From contig NZ_CP159534.1 of the NCBI RefSeq assembly GCF_040529335.1, positions 6,014,001 through 6,078,000 on the forward strand: DNA of 64,000 nt. The letters run 5' to 3'. Source of the DNA: Streptomyces sp. HUAS MG91. GTDB taxonomy: Bacteria; Actinomycetota; Actinomycetes; Streptomycetales; Streptomycetaceae. The translations under genes were made by a program, and so were the position numbers. The notes under the pieces are model-generated. The model had not been told where the DNA came from. It saw nothing but the letters and a program-made list of their open reading frames with translations, and made no database searches. How positions within the stretch are numbered: the first letter of the stretch is position 1; each line of letters begins with the position of its first letter. Positions 53,823 through 63,095 of this stretch are shown one piece after another.

Positions 53823-54333
53823 GCCGGGGGACGAGCGGCGCAAGGTGGCCCGGGTCGTGCTGCTCGATCCGGACAACCGCATCCTGCTGCTGCACGGGCA
53901 CGAGCCGGACGACCCGGCCGACGACTGGTGGTTCACCCCGGGCGGCGGCCTGGAGGGCGACGAGACGCGCGCCCAGGCGGCGCTGCGGGAACTCGCCGAG
54001 GAGACCGGCATGACGGACGTCGAGCTGGGCCCGGTGCTGTGGGAGCGCTCGTGCTCCTTCCCGTTCGCCGGGCGGCGCTGGGATCAGGACGAGTGGTACT
54101 TCCTGGCCCGCACCCGTCGCCCGACGGCCTCGGAGGCGGGGCCGATGATCAACGAAACGGGCCTGACCGACCTGGAACGGCGCAGCGTCGTCGGAGCACG
54201 CTGGTGGACGTACCGGGAACTGGCCGAAGCGCATGAGACGGTGTATCCGACCAGACTCGCCGAGCTGCTGAACCGGCTGCTCGTCGAAGGTCCCCCGAGC
54301 CGGCCGCTGGTCCTCGACACGGAAATCGTCTAG
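53815..54333 (+). CDS. Nudix hydrolase
   Basis: 172 residues. Complete Nudix box: GGGLEGDETRAQAALRELAEETG (G-x5-E-x7-R-E-x2-E-E-x-G) near residue 42. The family hydrolyses nucleoside diphosphates linked to another moiety; substrate not predictable. GTG 53815 lies 8 nt inside sipZ; an ATG-less frame and the conserved VVLLDPDNRILLL support this start. Probably cotranscribed with sipZ. Confidence 0.88.
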   Translation: MPEPGDERRKVARVVLLDPDNRILLLHGHEPDDPADDWWFTPGGGLEGDETRAQAALRELAEETGMTDVELGPVLWERSCSFPFAGRRWDQDEWYFLARTRRPTASEAGPMINETGLTDLERRSVVGARWWTYRELAEAHETVYPTRLAELLNRLLVEGPPSRPLVLDTEIV

Positions 54334-54388
54334 AGGCCCCGGAGACTGGCGCACAATAGGGGGACGCACGGCTGAAGGGGAACATGCC

Positions 54389-54697
54389 ATGAGCGCCGAG
54401 GACCTCGAGAAGTACGAGACCGAGATGGAGCTGAAGCTCTACCGGGAGTACCGCGACGTCGTCGGTCTGTTCAAATATGTGATCGAGACCGAGCGGCGTT
54501 TTTACCTCACCAATGACTACGAGATGCAGGTGCACTCGGTCCAGGGTGAGGTGTTCTTCGAGGTGTCGATGGCGGACGCCTGGGTGTGGGACATGTACCG
54601 GCCTGCCAGGTTCGTGAAGCAGGTCCGTGTTCTCACGTTCAAGGACGTGAATATCGAAGAACTGAACAAGAGCGACCTGGAGCTTCCGGGAAGCTGA
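54389..54697 (+). CDS. DUF2469 protein
   Basis: 102 residues, highly conserved in actinobacteria: MSAEDLEKYETEMELKLYREYRDVV, then FKYVIETERRFYLTNDYEMQ and VSMADAWVWDMYRPARFVKQVRVLTFKDVNIEELNK. Function unknown; its neighbours here (SipZ/Nudix, YraN) are the usual ones. SD AAGGGGA upstream. Confidence 0.88.
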   Translation: MSAEDLEKYETEMELKLYREYRDVVGLFKYVIETERRFYLTNDYEMQVHSVQGEVFFEVSMADAWVWDMYRPARFVKQVRVLTFKDVNIEELNKSDLELPGS

Positions 54698-54793
54698 TCG
54701 GGTGGCGGGGTTTTCCACAACCTGCCAGTAGTTCACCAAGATCCACTTCCTTGTCGTCGCCGCGTCACCGTGGGCGTCGGAGGTGGTGCCGAC

Positions 54794-55177
54794 GTGAACG
54801 CACAGAGCGCACTGGGGAAGTACGGCGAGGACCTGGCCGCGAGGCGGCTGGCCGAGGCCGGGATGACGGTGCTCGCGCGCAATTGGCGCGCGGGTCGGTC
54901 GGGCGAGATCGACATCGTGGCACGGGACGGCGACGCGATCGTCGTGTGCGAGGTCAAGACCCGCCGGGCCGTGGGCGGCGCCGGTCGGGACAGGGCCTTC
55001 GAGGACCCGATGGCGTCCATCACGCCGGTCAAGGCGCGGCGGTTGCGTGATCTCGCCGAGCGATGGGTGCAGGAGCACGGCGGGGCGCCACCCGGCGGGG
55101 TGCGCATCGACCTCGTCGGCGTCCTGCTGCCGGAGCGCGGCGCGCCCCGCGTCGAGCACGTGCGGGGGGTGTCCTGA
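54794..55177 (+). CDS. YraN/UPF0102 family protein
   Basis: 127-residue protein with a Holliday-junction-resolvase-like/nuclease fold: [44 protein letters not shown], with conserved Glu, Asp and Lys of the nuclease-like motif. Function not established. GTG 54794 gives the family start [10 protein letters not shown] and has GGAGG upstream; an in-frame GTG at 54770 is less likely. Next gene begins 1 nt after the stop. Confidence 0.9.
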   Translation: MNAQSALGKYGEDLAARRLAEAGMTVLARNWRAGRSGEIDIVARDGDAIVVCEVKTRRAVGGAGRDRAFEDPMASITPVKARRLRDLAERWVQEHGGAPPGGVRIDLVGVLLPERGAPRVEHVRGVS

Positions 55178-55178
55178 G

Positions 55179-56798
55179 ATGGGATTCGCACGCACGTGTT
55201 CCGTGGCCCTGGTGGGGGTCGAGGGCGTCGTCGTCGAGGTGCAGGCCGACCTGGAGCCGGGCATCGCGGCCTTCACCCTCGTGGGACTGCCCGACAAGAG
55301 CCTGGTGGAGAGCCGGGACCGGGTCAGGGCCGCCGTGGTCAATTCGGGCGGGGACTGGCCGCAGAAGAAGCTCACCGTGGGGCTGAGCCCGGCCTCCGTG
55401 CCCAAGAGTGGTTCGGGTTTCGATCTCGCTGTCGCGTGCGCCGTGCTCGGCGCGGCCGAGCGGATCGACCCGCGGATCCTCGCCGACATCGTGATGATCG
55501 GGGAGCTGGGGCTGGACGGCCGGGTGCGGCCGGTGCGCGGGGTGCTCCCGGCCGTGCTCGCCGCGGCCGACGCGGGCTACGAGCAGGTGGTGGTCCCGGA
55601 GTCCACGGCGGGCGAGGCCGCGCTGGTGCCGGGGATCTCCGTCCTCGGCGTGCGCAGCCTGCGCCAGCTCATCGCGGTCCTCGCGGACGAGCCGGTGCCG
55701 GACGAGGAGCCGGAGACGCACGGCCGCCCCGATCCCATGCTGGCCGGGCTGAGCATGCCCGGCAGCGGGGCGGGCACCGGGATCGGCGGCCTGCCGCAGG
55801 ACGGACCGGGTCTCGATCTCGCCGATGTCGTCGGACAGCTGTCGGCCCGCACCGCGATCGAGGTCGCCGCCGCGGGCGGCCACCACGTGATGCTGTCGGG
55901 GCCGCCGGGCGCGGGCAAGACCATGCTCGCCGAGCGGCTGCCCGCGATCCTGCCCCCGCTCACCCGCGAGGAGTCGCTGGAGGTCACCGCGATCCACTCG
56001 GTGGCGGGCATGCTGCCACCGGGCAAGTCGATGATCGACATCGCGCCGTACTGCGCGCCGCACCACTCGGCGACCATGCAGTCCCTGGTCGGCGGCGGAC
56101 CGGGCATGGCGCGGCCGGGGGCCGTCTCGCTGTCCCACCGCGGAGTGCTCTTCCTCGACGAGGCGCCGGAGTTCAGCGGGCAGGCGCTCGACGCGCTGCG
56201 GCAGCCGCTGGAGGCGGGGCATGTCGTCATCGCCCGCAGCGCGGGAGTGGTGCGGTTGCCCGCACGCTTCCTGATGGCACTCGCCGCGAACCCCTGTCCC
56301 TGCGGGCAGTTCCGGGTCCACGGCGGCGAGTGCGACTGCCCGCCCGCCGCGGTCCGGCGTTATCAGTCCCGGCTCTCCGGCCCGCTGCTCGACCGGGTCG
56401 ACCTGCGCGTCGAGGTCGACCCCGTCACGCGCAACGAACTCGCCGGGTACGGACCGCGCGGCGACTCCACCCGACTCGTCGCCGACCGGGTGCGCCAGGC
56501 CAGGGAGCGGGCGGCGGCCCGGTTCGCGGAATCTCCGTGGCGGACCAACAGCGAAGTGCCGGGGCACACCCTGCGCACCCGGTGGCCGGCCGCCCCGGGC
56601 GCCCTGGACGAGGCCGAACTGGACCTGGAGCGCGGCTTCCTGACCGCACGCGGGCTCGACCGGGTGCTGCGGGTGGCCTGGACCGTGGCCGACCTCGCCG
56701 GACGCGATCGGCCCTGCGCCCAGGATGTGGCGCTCGCCCTGCAACTGCGGACCGGCATCTCGCGCGGGGCGCCCATGACGATCGGGTCCGGCACATGA
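55179..56798 (+). CDS. comM: YifB/ComM family Mg-chelatase-like AAA+ ATPase
   Basis: 539 residues. N-terminal LonC-like domain (CSVALVGVEGVVVEVQADLEPG ... VGLPDKSLVESRDRVRAAV), then an AAA+ module: Walker A LSGPPGAGKTMLAERLP near 240, HHSATMQSLVGGG, Walker B GVLFLDEAPEF, and CPCGQFRVHGGECDCPP four-cysteine motif. ComM is a hexameric branch-migration helicase in natural transformation of other bacteria; the role in Streptomyces is not established. It lies between yraN (1-nt gap) and dprA (ATGA overlap). Confidence 0.92.
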   Translation: MGFARTCSVALVGVEGVVVEVQADLEPGIAAFTLVGLPDKSLVESRDRVRAAVVNSGGDWPQKKLTVGLSPASVPKSGSGFDLAVACAVLGAAERIDPRILADIVMIGELGLDGRVRPVRGVLPAVLAAADAGYEQVVVPESTAGEAALVPGISVLGVRSLRQLIAVLADEPVPDEEPETHGRPDPMLAGLSMPGSGAGTGIGGLPQDGPGLDLADVVGQLSARTAIEVAAAGGHHVMLSGPPGAGKTMLAERLPAILPPLTREESLEVTAIHSVAGMLPPGKSMIDIAPYCAPHHSATMQSLVGGGPGMARPGAVSLSHRGVLFLDEAPEFSGQALDALRQPLEAGHVVIARSAGVVRLPARFLMALAANPCPCGQFRVHGGECDCPPAAVRRYQSRLSGPLLDRVDLRVEVDPVTRNELAGYGPRGDSTRLVADRVRQARERAAARFAESPWRTNSEVPGHTLRTRWPAAPGALDEAELDLERGFLTARGLDRVLRVAWTVADLAGRDRPCAQDVALALQLRTGISRGAPMTIGSGT

Positions 56799-57973
56799 CC
56801 GGGCGGAGCGTCCCGGACGATGTGCGGCTCGCGCGGGCCCGGCTGACCCGGATCGTCGAGCCGGGGTGGGAGCCGGCCGGGCGGTGGCTGCGGGAGTTCG
56901 GAGCCGTGGAGACCGTACGGCGCGTCGACGAGGCGGACGCGGGGGCGACGGATCCGGCGCTGCCCGGGGTGAGCGAGGCGCGCTGGGCGGGGCTGGTCGC
57001 GCGGGCCGGGGAAGCGCCGCCCGCGGAGCTCGACCTGACCCGGGCCGGCCGGATCGGGGCACGCTTCGTGTGCCCGGGGGACCCCGAGTGGCCGGGGCAG
57101 CTGGACGATCTGGGGGACGCGCGCCCCCTCGGGCTGTGGGTGCGGGGCGGTCCCTCCCTGCGGATGTGGGCGCTGCGCTCGGTGGCCGTCGTGGGGGCAC
57201 GGGCCTGCACCGACTACGGGGTGCGGATGGGCGCGAGCCTGGGCGCCGGGCTCGCCGAGCGCGGCTGGGTGGTCGTCTCGGGCGGCGCGTACGGGATCGA
57301 CGCCGCGGCCCATCGAGGAGCCCTCGGCGCCACCGGGGCCACGGTGGCGATCCTCGCCTGCGGCATCGATCGCACCTACCCGCGCGGGCACGAGCAGTTG
57401 ATCGGCCGGGTCGCGGAACAGGGACTGGTGGTGAGTGAGTTGCCGCCGGGCGCGCACCCCACGCCCAGCCGCTTCATCCTGCGGAACCGGGTGATCGCCG
57501 CCCTCACCAGAGGCACGGTCGTCGTCGAGGCGGCCTACCGCAGCGGAGCGCTCGGCACGGCCCGCTGGGCGCTGCGGCTGGGGCGGCATGCGATGGGGGT
57601 GCCGGGTCCCGCGACCAGCGCCGTGTCCGCCGGAGTCCACGAACTGTTGCGCAAGGAGGGGGTGCTGGTGACGGATGCCGAGGAAGTCGTCGAGCTGGTC
57701 GGTGAGATGGGGCAGCTCGCCCCGGAGCGACGCGGGCCCGTGGTGCCGCGCGACCTGCTGGCCCCGGCGACCGCGCGGGTGCTCGCCGCGGTGCCGGCGC
57801 ACGGGACCCGGACGCTCGCCGAGATCGGGAGGGAGGCCGGCGCGACGGACGACGACACGACCGGTCGGCTGTACGAACTGCGCTCGTTGGGGTTCGTCGA
57901 ACGACACGGCGACGGCTGGAAGTTGACACGCCAGGCGAACCGGTCGGTCTTCACGGGCGGAGGCGAATCCTGA
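56795..57973 (+). CDS. dprA: DNA processing protein DprA
   Basis: 392 residues. DprA/Smf loads RecA on incoming single-stranded DNA. Rossmann core: RSVAVVGARACTDYG, VVVSGGAYGIDAAAHRGAL, CGIDRTYPRGHEQL, SRFILRNRVIAALTRGTVVVEAA, and the C-terminal winged-helix region (RTLAEIGREAGATDDDT ... LGFVERHG). ATG overlaps the comM stop. Streptomyces is not known as naturally competent; with comM and yraN this is the conserved actinobacterial block. Confidence 0.94.
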   Translation: MTGRSVPDDVRLARARLTRIVEPGWEPAGRWLREFGAVETVRRVDEADAGATDPALPGVSEARWAGLVARAGEAPPAELDLTRAGRIGARFVCPGDPEWPGQLDDLGDARPLGLWVRGGPSLRMWALRSVAVVGARACTDYGVRMGASLGAGLAERGWVVVSGGAYGIDAAAHRGALGATGATVAILACGIDRTYPRGHEQLIGRVAEQGLVVSELPPGAHPTPSRFILRNRVIAALTRGTVVVEAAYRSGALGTARWALRLGRHAMGVPGPATSAVSAGVHELLRKEGVLVTDAEEVVELVGEMGQLAPERRGPVVPRDLLAPATARVLAAVPAHGTRTLAEIGREAGATDDDTTGRLYELRSLGFVERHGDGWKLTRQANRSVFTGGGES

Positions 57974-58359
57974 GCCATGGTGTTGCGCCGTCCGGATGAC
58001 CCCTCGATGACCTTGGCAATTCCGGCAGTTGACGCTCTGTCCTGATCGCGTTCGGTACCGGAACCGTCCGCGCAAGTCCCCCAAGGGAACGTATCTGCGC
58101 GCGTACGATCCCCCACCCTTCGCACACTGCGACGCCGCAGTCACGCTACGCTCACCAGGATTCGGGTTCGTCACCTCAATCCGTAATCAGGCAGGCAGCT
58201 CGGCACCAGTCATCACTAGACGGGCAAGACTCCATCTTCACCAGCAAAAAGATCCCAGCGGCTCCCACGACCCGGACCACGGGCACTCAGGTCCAGGCCC
58301 CGACCCGGGGCACCCTCTCCGACTCACTCGGCAAGCAGCAGAACGGCACAAGGCGGCGC
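57974..58359. other. 386-bp intergenic region upstream of whiG
   Basis: Expected to hold the whiG promoter. TTGACG occurs at 58030-58035, and TACGAT, TACGCT-like -10 boxes follow further down (about 58105 and 58145), but no pair has clearly correct spacing. In S. coelicolor the dprA and whiG genes are separated by many genes, as I recall; here they are neighbours. Confidence 0.5.
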
Positions 58360-59199
58360 ATGCCACAGCACACCTCCGGATCCGACCGGGCGGCGGTTCC
58401 CCCCGCAGCCCGCGGCTCCAGCGTGCGGCCTCCGGCCCCCTCCTCGCTCGAGGAGCTGTGGAGGTCGTACAAGGCGACGGGCGACGAGCGCCTGCGGGAG
58501 CAGTTGATCCTGCACTACTCGCCGCTGGTGAAGTACGTCGCGGGCCGGGTGAGCGTCGGGCTGCCGCCCAATGTCGAGCAGGCCGACTTCGTCTCGTCCG
58601 GGGTGTTCGGGCTGATCGACGCGATCGAGAAGTTCGACATCGAGCGGGAGATCAAGTTCGAGACGTACGCGATCACCCGGATCCGCGGCGCCATGATCGA
58701 CGAATTGCGGGCCCTGGACTGGATTCCTCGCTCCGTGCGGCAGAAGGCGCGCAACGTGGAGCGGGCCTACGCCACGTTGGAGGCCAAGCTGCGGCGCTCG
58801 CCCTCGGAGAGCGAGGTGGCCGAGGAGATGGGTGTGGCGCTGGAGGAACTGCACGCGGTTTTCAGCCAGTTGTCGCTGGCGAACGTGGTGGCCCTGGAGG
58901 AGCTGCTGCACGTCGGGGGCGAGGGCGGTGACCGGCTCAGCCTCATGGACACCCTGGAGGACCAGGCCGCCGACAATCCGGTGGAGGTCGCCGAGGACCG
59001 TGAGCTGCGGCGGTTCCTGGCGCGGGCGATCAATACGCTGCCCGAGCGGGAGAAGACCGTCGTCACGCTCTACTACTACGAGGGGCTGACCCTCGCCGAG
59101 ATCGGCAACGTGCTGGGCGTGACGGAGAGCCGGGTCAGCCAGATCCACACGAAGTCGGTGTTGCAGCTGCGGGCGAAGCTGGCGAGTTTCGGACGCTGA
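58360..59199 (+). CDS. whiG: sporulation sigma factor WhiG
   Basis: 279-residue sigma factor of the FliA/sigma-28 type, needed to start sporulation in aerial hyphae. Region 2: [29 protein letters not shown], region 3 [24 protein letters not shown], region 4 [41 protein letters not shown]. The 30-residue N-terminal extension before SLEELW is the usual one. In Streptomyces WhiG is held inactive by RsiG with c-di-GMP; that partner is not here. ATG with AAGG context. Confidence 0.96.
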   Translation: MPQHTSGSDRAAVPPAARGSSVRPPAPSSLEELWRSYKATGDERLREQLILHYSPLVKYVAGRVSVGLPPNVEQADFVSSGVFGLIDAIEKFDIEREIKFETYAITRIRGAMIDELRALDWIPRSVRQKARNVERAYATLEAKLRRSPSESEVAEEMGVALEELHAVFSQLSLANVVALEELLHVGGEGGDRLSLMDTLEDQAADNPVEVAEDRELRRFLARAINTLPEREKTVVTLYYYEGLTLAEIGNVLGVTESRVSQIHTKSVLQLRAKLASFGR

Positions 59200-59313
59200 G
59201 GGCGCTTGGGCGACCTGCGGTGGTGAATCGTCCCTGCCGTGATCGGCGGCCCGCCGTGGCCGGGCGACGGGCCGCCGTGACCGCCGAGGCTCCCGTAGCG
59301 GGCGGCGCGTCCG

Positions 59314-59319
59314 TACAGT
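59314..59319 (+). promoter_or_regulatory. -10 element of a possible leaderless tetR transcript
   Basis: TACAGT ends 7 nt before GTG 59326, and there is no SD. The -35 region is weak. Confidence 0.4.
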
Positions 59320-59325
59320 GGATGT

Positions 59326-59907
59326 GTGCCAAGGATTCGAGCGGCCTCTGTGGCCGAGCACCGGTCGATGCAGCGCGCGGCTCTTCTGGATGCCGCGCGT
59401 TCCCTGCTGTCCGAGGGTGGGACGGAGGCGCTGACGTTCCCCGCGCTCGCGGAGCGGACGGGGCTCGCGCGGTCGTCCGTGTACGAGTACTTCAAGTCCC
59501 GCGCGGGTGTGGTCGAGGAGCTGTGCGCTGTCGACTTCCCGGTGTGGGCCGCCGAGGTCGAGGCCGGGATGGCGCGGGCCGCGACGCCGCAGGGCAAGGT
59601 CGAGGCGTATGTGCGGGAGCAGCTGGCGCTGGTCGGGGACCGGCGGCACCGGGCTGTCGTCGCGATCTCCGCGAGCGAGCTGGACGCCGGGGCGCGGGAG
59701 AAGATCCGGGCCGCGCACGGGGGGCTCGTCGCGATGATCGTCGAGGCGCTCGGGGAGATGGGGCACGGGCAGCCGCGGCTGGCGGCGATGCTGGTGCAGG
59801 GCGTTGTCGATGCCGCGGTGCGGCGGATCGAGCTCGGGGCCGCCGAGGAGCCGGGTGTGATCGTGGATGCCGCCGTGGGCATGGCGCTGCGGGGCGTTCA
59901 GGGCTGA
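59326..59907 (+). CDS. TetR-family transcriptional regulator
   Basis: 193 residues. HTH at about 20-62 (RAALLDAARSLLSEGGTEALTFPALAERTGLARSSVYEYFKSR), the rest a helical ligand-binding domain. It sits between whiG and the M23 peptidase gene, as does SCO5622 in S. coelicolor as I recall. Ligand and targets unknown. Confidence 0.88.
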   Translation: MPRIRAASVAEHRSMQRAALLDAARSLLSEGGTEALTFPALAERTGLARSSVYEYFKSRAGVVEELCAVDFPVWAAEVEAGMARAATPQGKVEAYVREQLALVGDRRHRAVVAISASELDAGAREKIRAAHGGLVAMIVEALGEMGHGQPRLAAMLVQGVVDAAVRRIELGAAEEPGVIVDAAVGMALRGVQG

Positions 59908-60044
59908 AGCCCTGCTTTTCCGGCCGGCGCCGCGCCGAGGTCCCGCCGTGCGGCCTGTGCTGAGATCCCGCCCTTCGGGCCTGTGCTCCGGCGCCGTTCC
60001 TCGGGCCTGCGCTGCGGCGCCGTGGCCGGGCCCCATCGGAGCGC

Positions 60045-60779
60045 TCACCCCGCGCCGGGGTGCCGCCTTGCCCACCCTGCCGCCCATGGCGGCAGATTGC
60101 CCAAGACGGCGGCGTCACCCGGGGCGTGGGCGGTCCAGGACGGCGGCGTCCCCCGGGGCGTAGGCGCTGCCCATGGCGAATGGGCGGTCCAAGGCGGTGG
60201 TGTCAGCCGGGGCGTAGGCGCTGTCCACGGTGAATGGGTGGCCCGAGACGGTCGTGTCGTAGGTGGGGGTGGGGGCCAGATGGGGAGTAGGCGGGGTGGG
60301 GTGGGGGTTCGTAGGGAGGGGTCCAGTAGGGACAGCGGGTCCAGGTAGGTGGCGCCCCGCCGCAGGCCCCAGTGCAGGCAGGACGGTGCCGTGGGCGGGC
60401 AGTGGCCCGTCGGGAGTTCCAGGGTGCCGATCACCTGACCCGGCGCGACCTCGTCGCCCTCCGCCACCGTCGCCGCCACCGGCTCGTACGTCGTACGCAG
60501 GGGCGGATCCCCGGTGCCCGCCAGCTCCACGGAGATCACGCCCCGGCCCGCCACCCGGCCCGCGAAGGAGATCCGGCCGGCGGCCTGTGCCCGCACCGGG
60601 GCGCCGATCGGGGCCGCCAGGTCAACGCCGCGGTGGCCAGGACCGTAGGGTGACGCCGGTGGGGACCAGGCGCGTACCACCGCGGGTCGGTCGCCCACCG
60701 GCCAGAGACCGGCCGCGTGCGCCGGTGTTCCGGCGGACAGCGCCGCCAGCAAAAACATCACGCAGAGTAGTCGTCGCAT
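60045..60779 (-). CDS. secreted M23 metallopeptidase with repeat tail
   Basis: 244 residues: signal peptide [22 protein letters not shown], then an M23 (LytM-like) domain with [15 protein letters not shown] (HxxxD zinc motif) near residue 49, [35 protein letters not shown], and [12 protein letters not shown] near 138. Canonical M23 uses HxH in the last motif; this has HWG, as in several streptomycete paralogs. From residue about 160 to the end there is a Pro/Thr/Trp-rich tail in which an 18-residue unit ([18 protein letters not shown]) is repeated, encoded by a 54-bp tandem repeat that runs into a dispersed repeat. The tail may be a captured extension or frame drift. Confidence 0.85.
   Translation of the reverse strand: MRRLLCVMFLLAALSAGTPAHAAGLWPVGDRPAVVRAWSPPASPYGPGHRGVDLAAPIGAPVRAQAAGRISFAGRVAGRGVISVELAGTGDPPLRTTYEPVAATVAEGDEVAPGQVIGTLELPTGHCPPTAPSCLHWGLRRGATYLDPLSLLDPSLRTPTPPRLLPIWPPPPPTTRPSRATHSPWTAPTPRLTPPPWTAHSPWAAPTPRGTPPSWTAHAPGDAAVLGNLPPWAAGWARRHPGAG
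60046..60122. repeat. dispersed intergenic repeat, family A copy 2
   Basis: Second copy of the element at 15485-15560. It overlaps the 3' coding end of the M23 gene. Confidence 0.7.
60127..60266. repeat. 54-bp tandem repeat inside the M23 gene
   Basis: Units at 60127-60180 and 60181-60234 agree at about 45 of 54 positions; a partial third unit follows to about 60266. In the M23 frame each full unit encodes 18 residues. Confidence 0.8.
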
Positions 60780-61047
60780 GGCGGAGATGATCCGCGATCG
60801 GACTCGTCCCGGGGGATCTTGGCCGGGAAACGTGGACTACCGGCCGGTTGTGGACAGCGGCGTCACCCGGTACCTCCAGGGTCCCGTACACTTCATGTGG
60901 CGATCCGGGCCACCGGATCGACTTCGCACGCCCCGACACCGGGCCCGTTCGGGTTCGTGTCAGCGCCTTTCGGTCCCGTGCTCACGCACGAGGCAGGCGC
61001 GCTCGGGACGTCAGGAAACAACCGAGAACACTCAGAGGAGTACGGCC

Positions 61048-61956
61048 ATGGCCGTCGTCACGATGCGGGAGCTGCTGGAGAGCGGCGTCCACTTCGGTCA
61101 CCAGACCCGTCGTTGGAACCCGAAGATGAAGCGCTTCATCTTCACGGAGCGCAACGGCATCTACATCATCGACCTGCTCCAGTCGCTGTCGTACATCGAC
61201 CGCGCCTACGAGTTCGTCAAGGAGACCGTCGCCCACGGCGGCACGGTCATGTTCGTCGGTACGAAGAAGCAGGCGCAGGAGGCGATCGCCGAGCAGGCGA
61301 CCCGCGTCGGCATGCCCTACGTGAACCAGCGCTGGCTGGGCGGCATGCTCACCAACTTCTCGACCGTCTACAAGCGTCTGCAGCGCCTCAAGGAGCTCGA
61401 GCAGATCGACTTCGAGGACGTCGCCGCGTCCGGTCTCACCAAGAAGGAGCTTCTCGTGCTCTCGCGCGAGAAGGCCAAGCTGGAGAAGACCCTCGGCGGT
61501 ATCCGCGAGATGTCCAAGGTTCCCAGCGCCGTCTGGATCGTGGACACCAAGAAGGAGCACATCGCTGTCGGCGAGGCCCGGAAGCTCAACATCCCGGTCG
61601 TCGCGATCCTCGACACGAACTGTGACCCCGACGAGGTCGACTACAAGATCCCGGGCAACGACGACGCGATCCGCTCCGTCACCCTGCTCACCCGCGTGAT
61701 CGCCGACGCCGTCGCCGAGGGCCTCATCGCCCGTTCCGGCGTGGCCACCGGTGACTCGAAGCCGGGCGAGAAGGCCCAGGGCGAGCCGCTCGCCGAGTGG
61801 GAGCGCGACCTGCTCGAGGGCGAGAAGAAGGCCGACGAGAAGGCCGACGAGAAGGCTGAGGAGGCCGCTCCGGCCGCCGACGCCGCTGCCGCCGAGGCCC
61901 CCGCTGCCGAGGCGCCCGCCGCCGAGGCCCCGGCCGCGGACGCCGAGCAGGCCTGA
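61048..61956 (+). CDS. rpsB: 30S ribosomal protein S2
   Basis: 302 residues. [59 protein letters not shown] and [23 protein letters not shown] are diagnostic. The C-terminus is extended by Ala/Glu/Pro repeats ([20 protein letters not shown]), as in other actinobacteria. ATG after AGAGGAG. Two weak promoter-like sequences lie in the 268-bp upstream region (for example TTGTGG at 60848 with TACCTC 17 nt on). Confidence 0.96.
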   Translation: MAVVTMRELLESGVHFGHQTRRWNPKMKRFIFTERNGIYIIDLLQSLSYIDRAYEFVKETVAHGGTVMFVGTKKQAQEAIAEQATRVGMPYVNQRWLGGMLTNFSTVYKRLQRLKELEQIDFEDVAASGLTKKELLVLSREKAKLEKTLGGIREMSKVPSAVWIVDTKKEHIAVGEARKLNIPVVAILDTNCDPDEVDYKIPGNDDAIRSVTLLTRVIADAVAEGLIARSGVATGDSKPGEKAQGEPLAEWERDLLEGEKKADEKADEKAEEAAPAADAAAAEAPAAEAPAAEAPAADAEQA

Positions 61957-61984
61957 CCCGTACGGGATTCGGTTTCATGAGGTG

Positions 61985-62014
61985 ACGGCGGGGGCCCCAC
62001 AAGGCCCCCGCCGT
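61985..62014 (+). terminator. hairpin between rpsB and tsf
   Basis: 12-bp perfect stem ACGGCGGGGGCC / GGCCCCCGCCGT with loop CCACAA. Likely an attenuator that lets some transcription into tsf. Confidence 0.75.
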
Positions 62015-62087
62015 TCACCCGTGACCGTCCTCCGTACGACCTTTCGTCGTCAGACACTTCAGACTTCGTAGAGAGAAAACCAGGATC

Positions 62088-62924
62088 ATGGCGAACTACA
62101 CCGCCGCTGACGTCAAGAAGCTCCGTGAGCTCACGGGCGCCGGCATGATGGACTGCAAGAAGGCGCTCGACGAGGCCGAGGGCAACGTCGACAAGGCCGT
62201 CGAGGCGCTGCGCATCAAGGGCCAGAAGGGCGTCGCCAAGCGCGAGGGCCGCTCCGCCGAGAACGGCGCTGTCGTCTCCCTCATCGCCGACGACAACTCC
62301 ACCGGCGTCATCGTCGAGCTGAAGTGCGAGACGGACTTCGTCGCCAAGGGCGAGAAGTTCCAGGCCGTCGCCAACGAGCTGGCCGCGCACATCGCCAAGA
62401 CGTCGCCCGCCGACATCGACGCCCTGCTCGCCTCCGAGATCGAGGCCGGCAAGACCGTCCAGGCGTACGTCGACGAGGCCAACGCCACCCTGGGCGAGAA
62501 GATCGTCCTGGAGCGCTTCGCCCAGTTCTCCGGCGCGTACGTCACCGCGTACATGCACCGCACCATGCCCGACCTGCCCCCGCAGATCGGTGTCCTGGTC
62601 GAGCTGGACAAGGCCGACGCCGACCTCGCCAAGGGTGTCGCGCAGCACATCGCCGCCTTCGCGCCGAAGTACCTCACCAAGGACGACGTCCCGGCCGAGG
62701 TCGTCGAGTCCGAGCGTCGCGTCGCCGAGGAGACCACCCGCGCCGAGGGCAAGCCCGAGGCCGCGCTCCCGAAGATCGTCGAGGGTCGCGTCAACGGCTT
62801 CTTCAAGGAGGTCACCCTCCTCGGTCAGCCGTACGCGCTCGACAACAAGAAGTCGGTCGAGAAGGTCCTCCAGGAGGCCGGTGTCACCCTGAAGCGCTTC
62901 TCGCGCATCAAGGTCGGCATCTGA
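62088..62924 (+). CDS. tsf: elongation factor Ts
   Basis: 278-residue nucleotide-exchange factor for EF-Tu. N-terminal UBA-like [23 protein letters not shown], then [15 protein letters not shown], and [21 protein letters not shown]. Start ATG with AGAGAGAAA upstream. Confidence 0.96.
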   Translation: MANYTAADVKKLRELTGAGMMDCKKALDEAEGNVDKAVEALRIKGQKGVAKREGRSAENGAVVSLIADDNSTGVIVELKCETDFVAKGEKFQAVANELAAHIAKTSPADIDALLASEIEAGKTVQAYVDEANATLGEKIVLERFAQFSGAYVTAYMHRTMPDLPPQIGVLVELDKADADLAKGVAQHIAAFAPKYLTKDDVPAEVVESERRVAEETTRAEGKPEAALPKIVEGRVNGFFKEVTLLGQPYALDNKKSVEKVLQEAGVTLKRFSRIKVGI

Positions 62925-62968
62925 GTCCGTACCGCGCCCGACGCGAGACCCCGCTAGGGTCGACAGCA

Positions 62969-62993
62969 GTCGTCCGGGTACGCACCGGACGAC
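62969..62993 (+). terminator. hairpin after tsf
   Basis: 9-bp perfect stem GTCGTCCGG / CCGGACGAC with 7-nt loop. A TAGGGT -10-like box lies just before it (62955-62960), so a pyrH promoter may overlap. Confidence 0.6.
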
Positions 62994-63006
62994 CGCAGAT
63001 GTGACG

Positions 63007-63060
63007 AGGAGGCCATTGCCGCACATGGGATGCGAAACACCCCATCGGCAATGGTCTCCT
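63007..63060 (+). promoter_or_regulatory. pyrH leader stem-loop
   Basis: Arms 63007-63021 and 63046-63060 form a 15-bp stem with one G-U pair; inside the loop ATGGG and CCCAT can form a small inner hairpin. The first arm begins AGGAGG, so an SD-like sequence is sequestered. It lies 36 nt upstream of the pyrH ATG. It may control pyrH expression by attenuation or processing. Confidence 0.65.
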
Positions 63061-63095
63061 TCGTATGTGTGCCAAGCAAGAAGAGGCGAGAATCC

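Noticed and set aside
60127..60266. CRISPR or integron repeat
   Set aside because: Tandem units without spacers, diverged by about one sixth, lying in the frame of the M23 gene.
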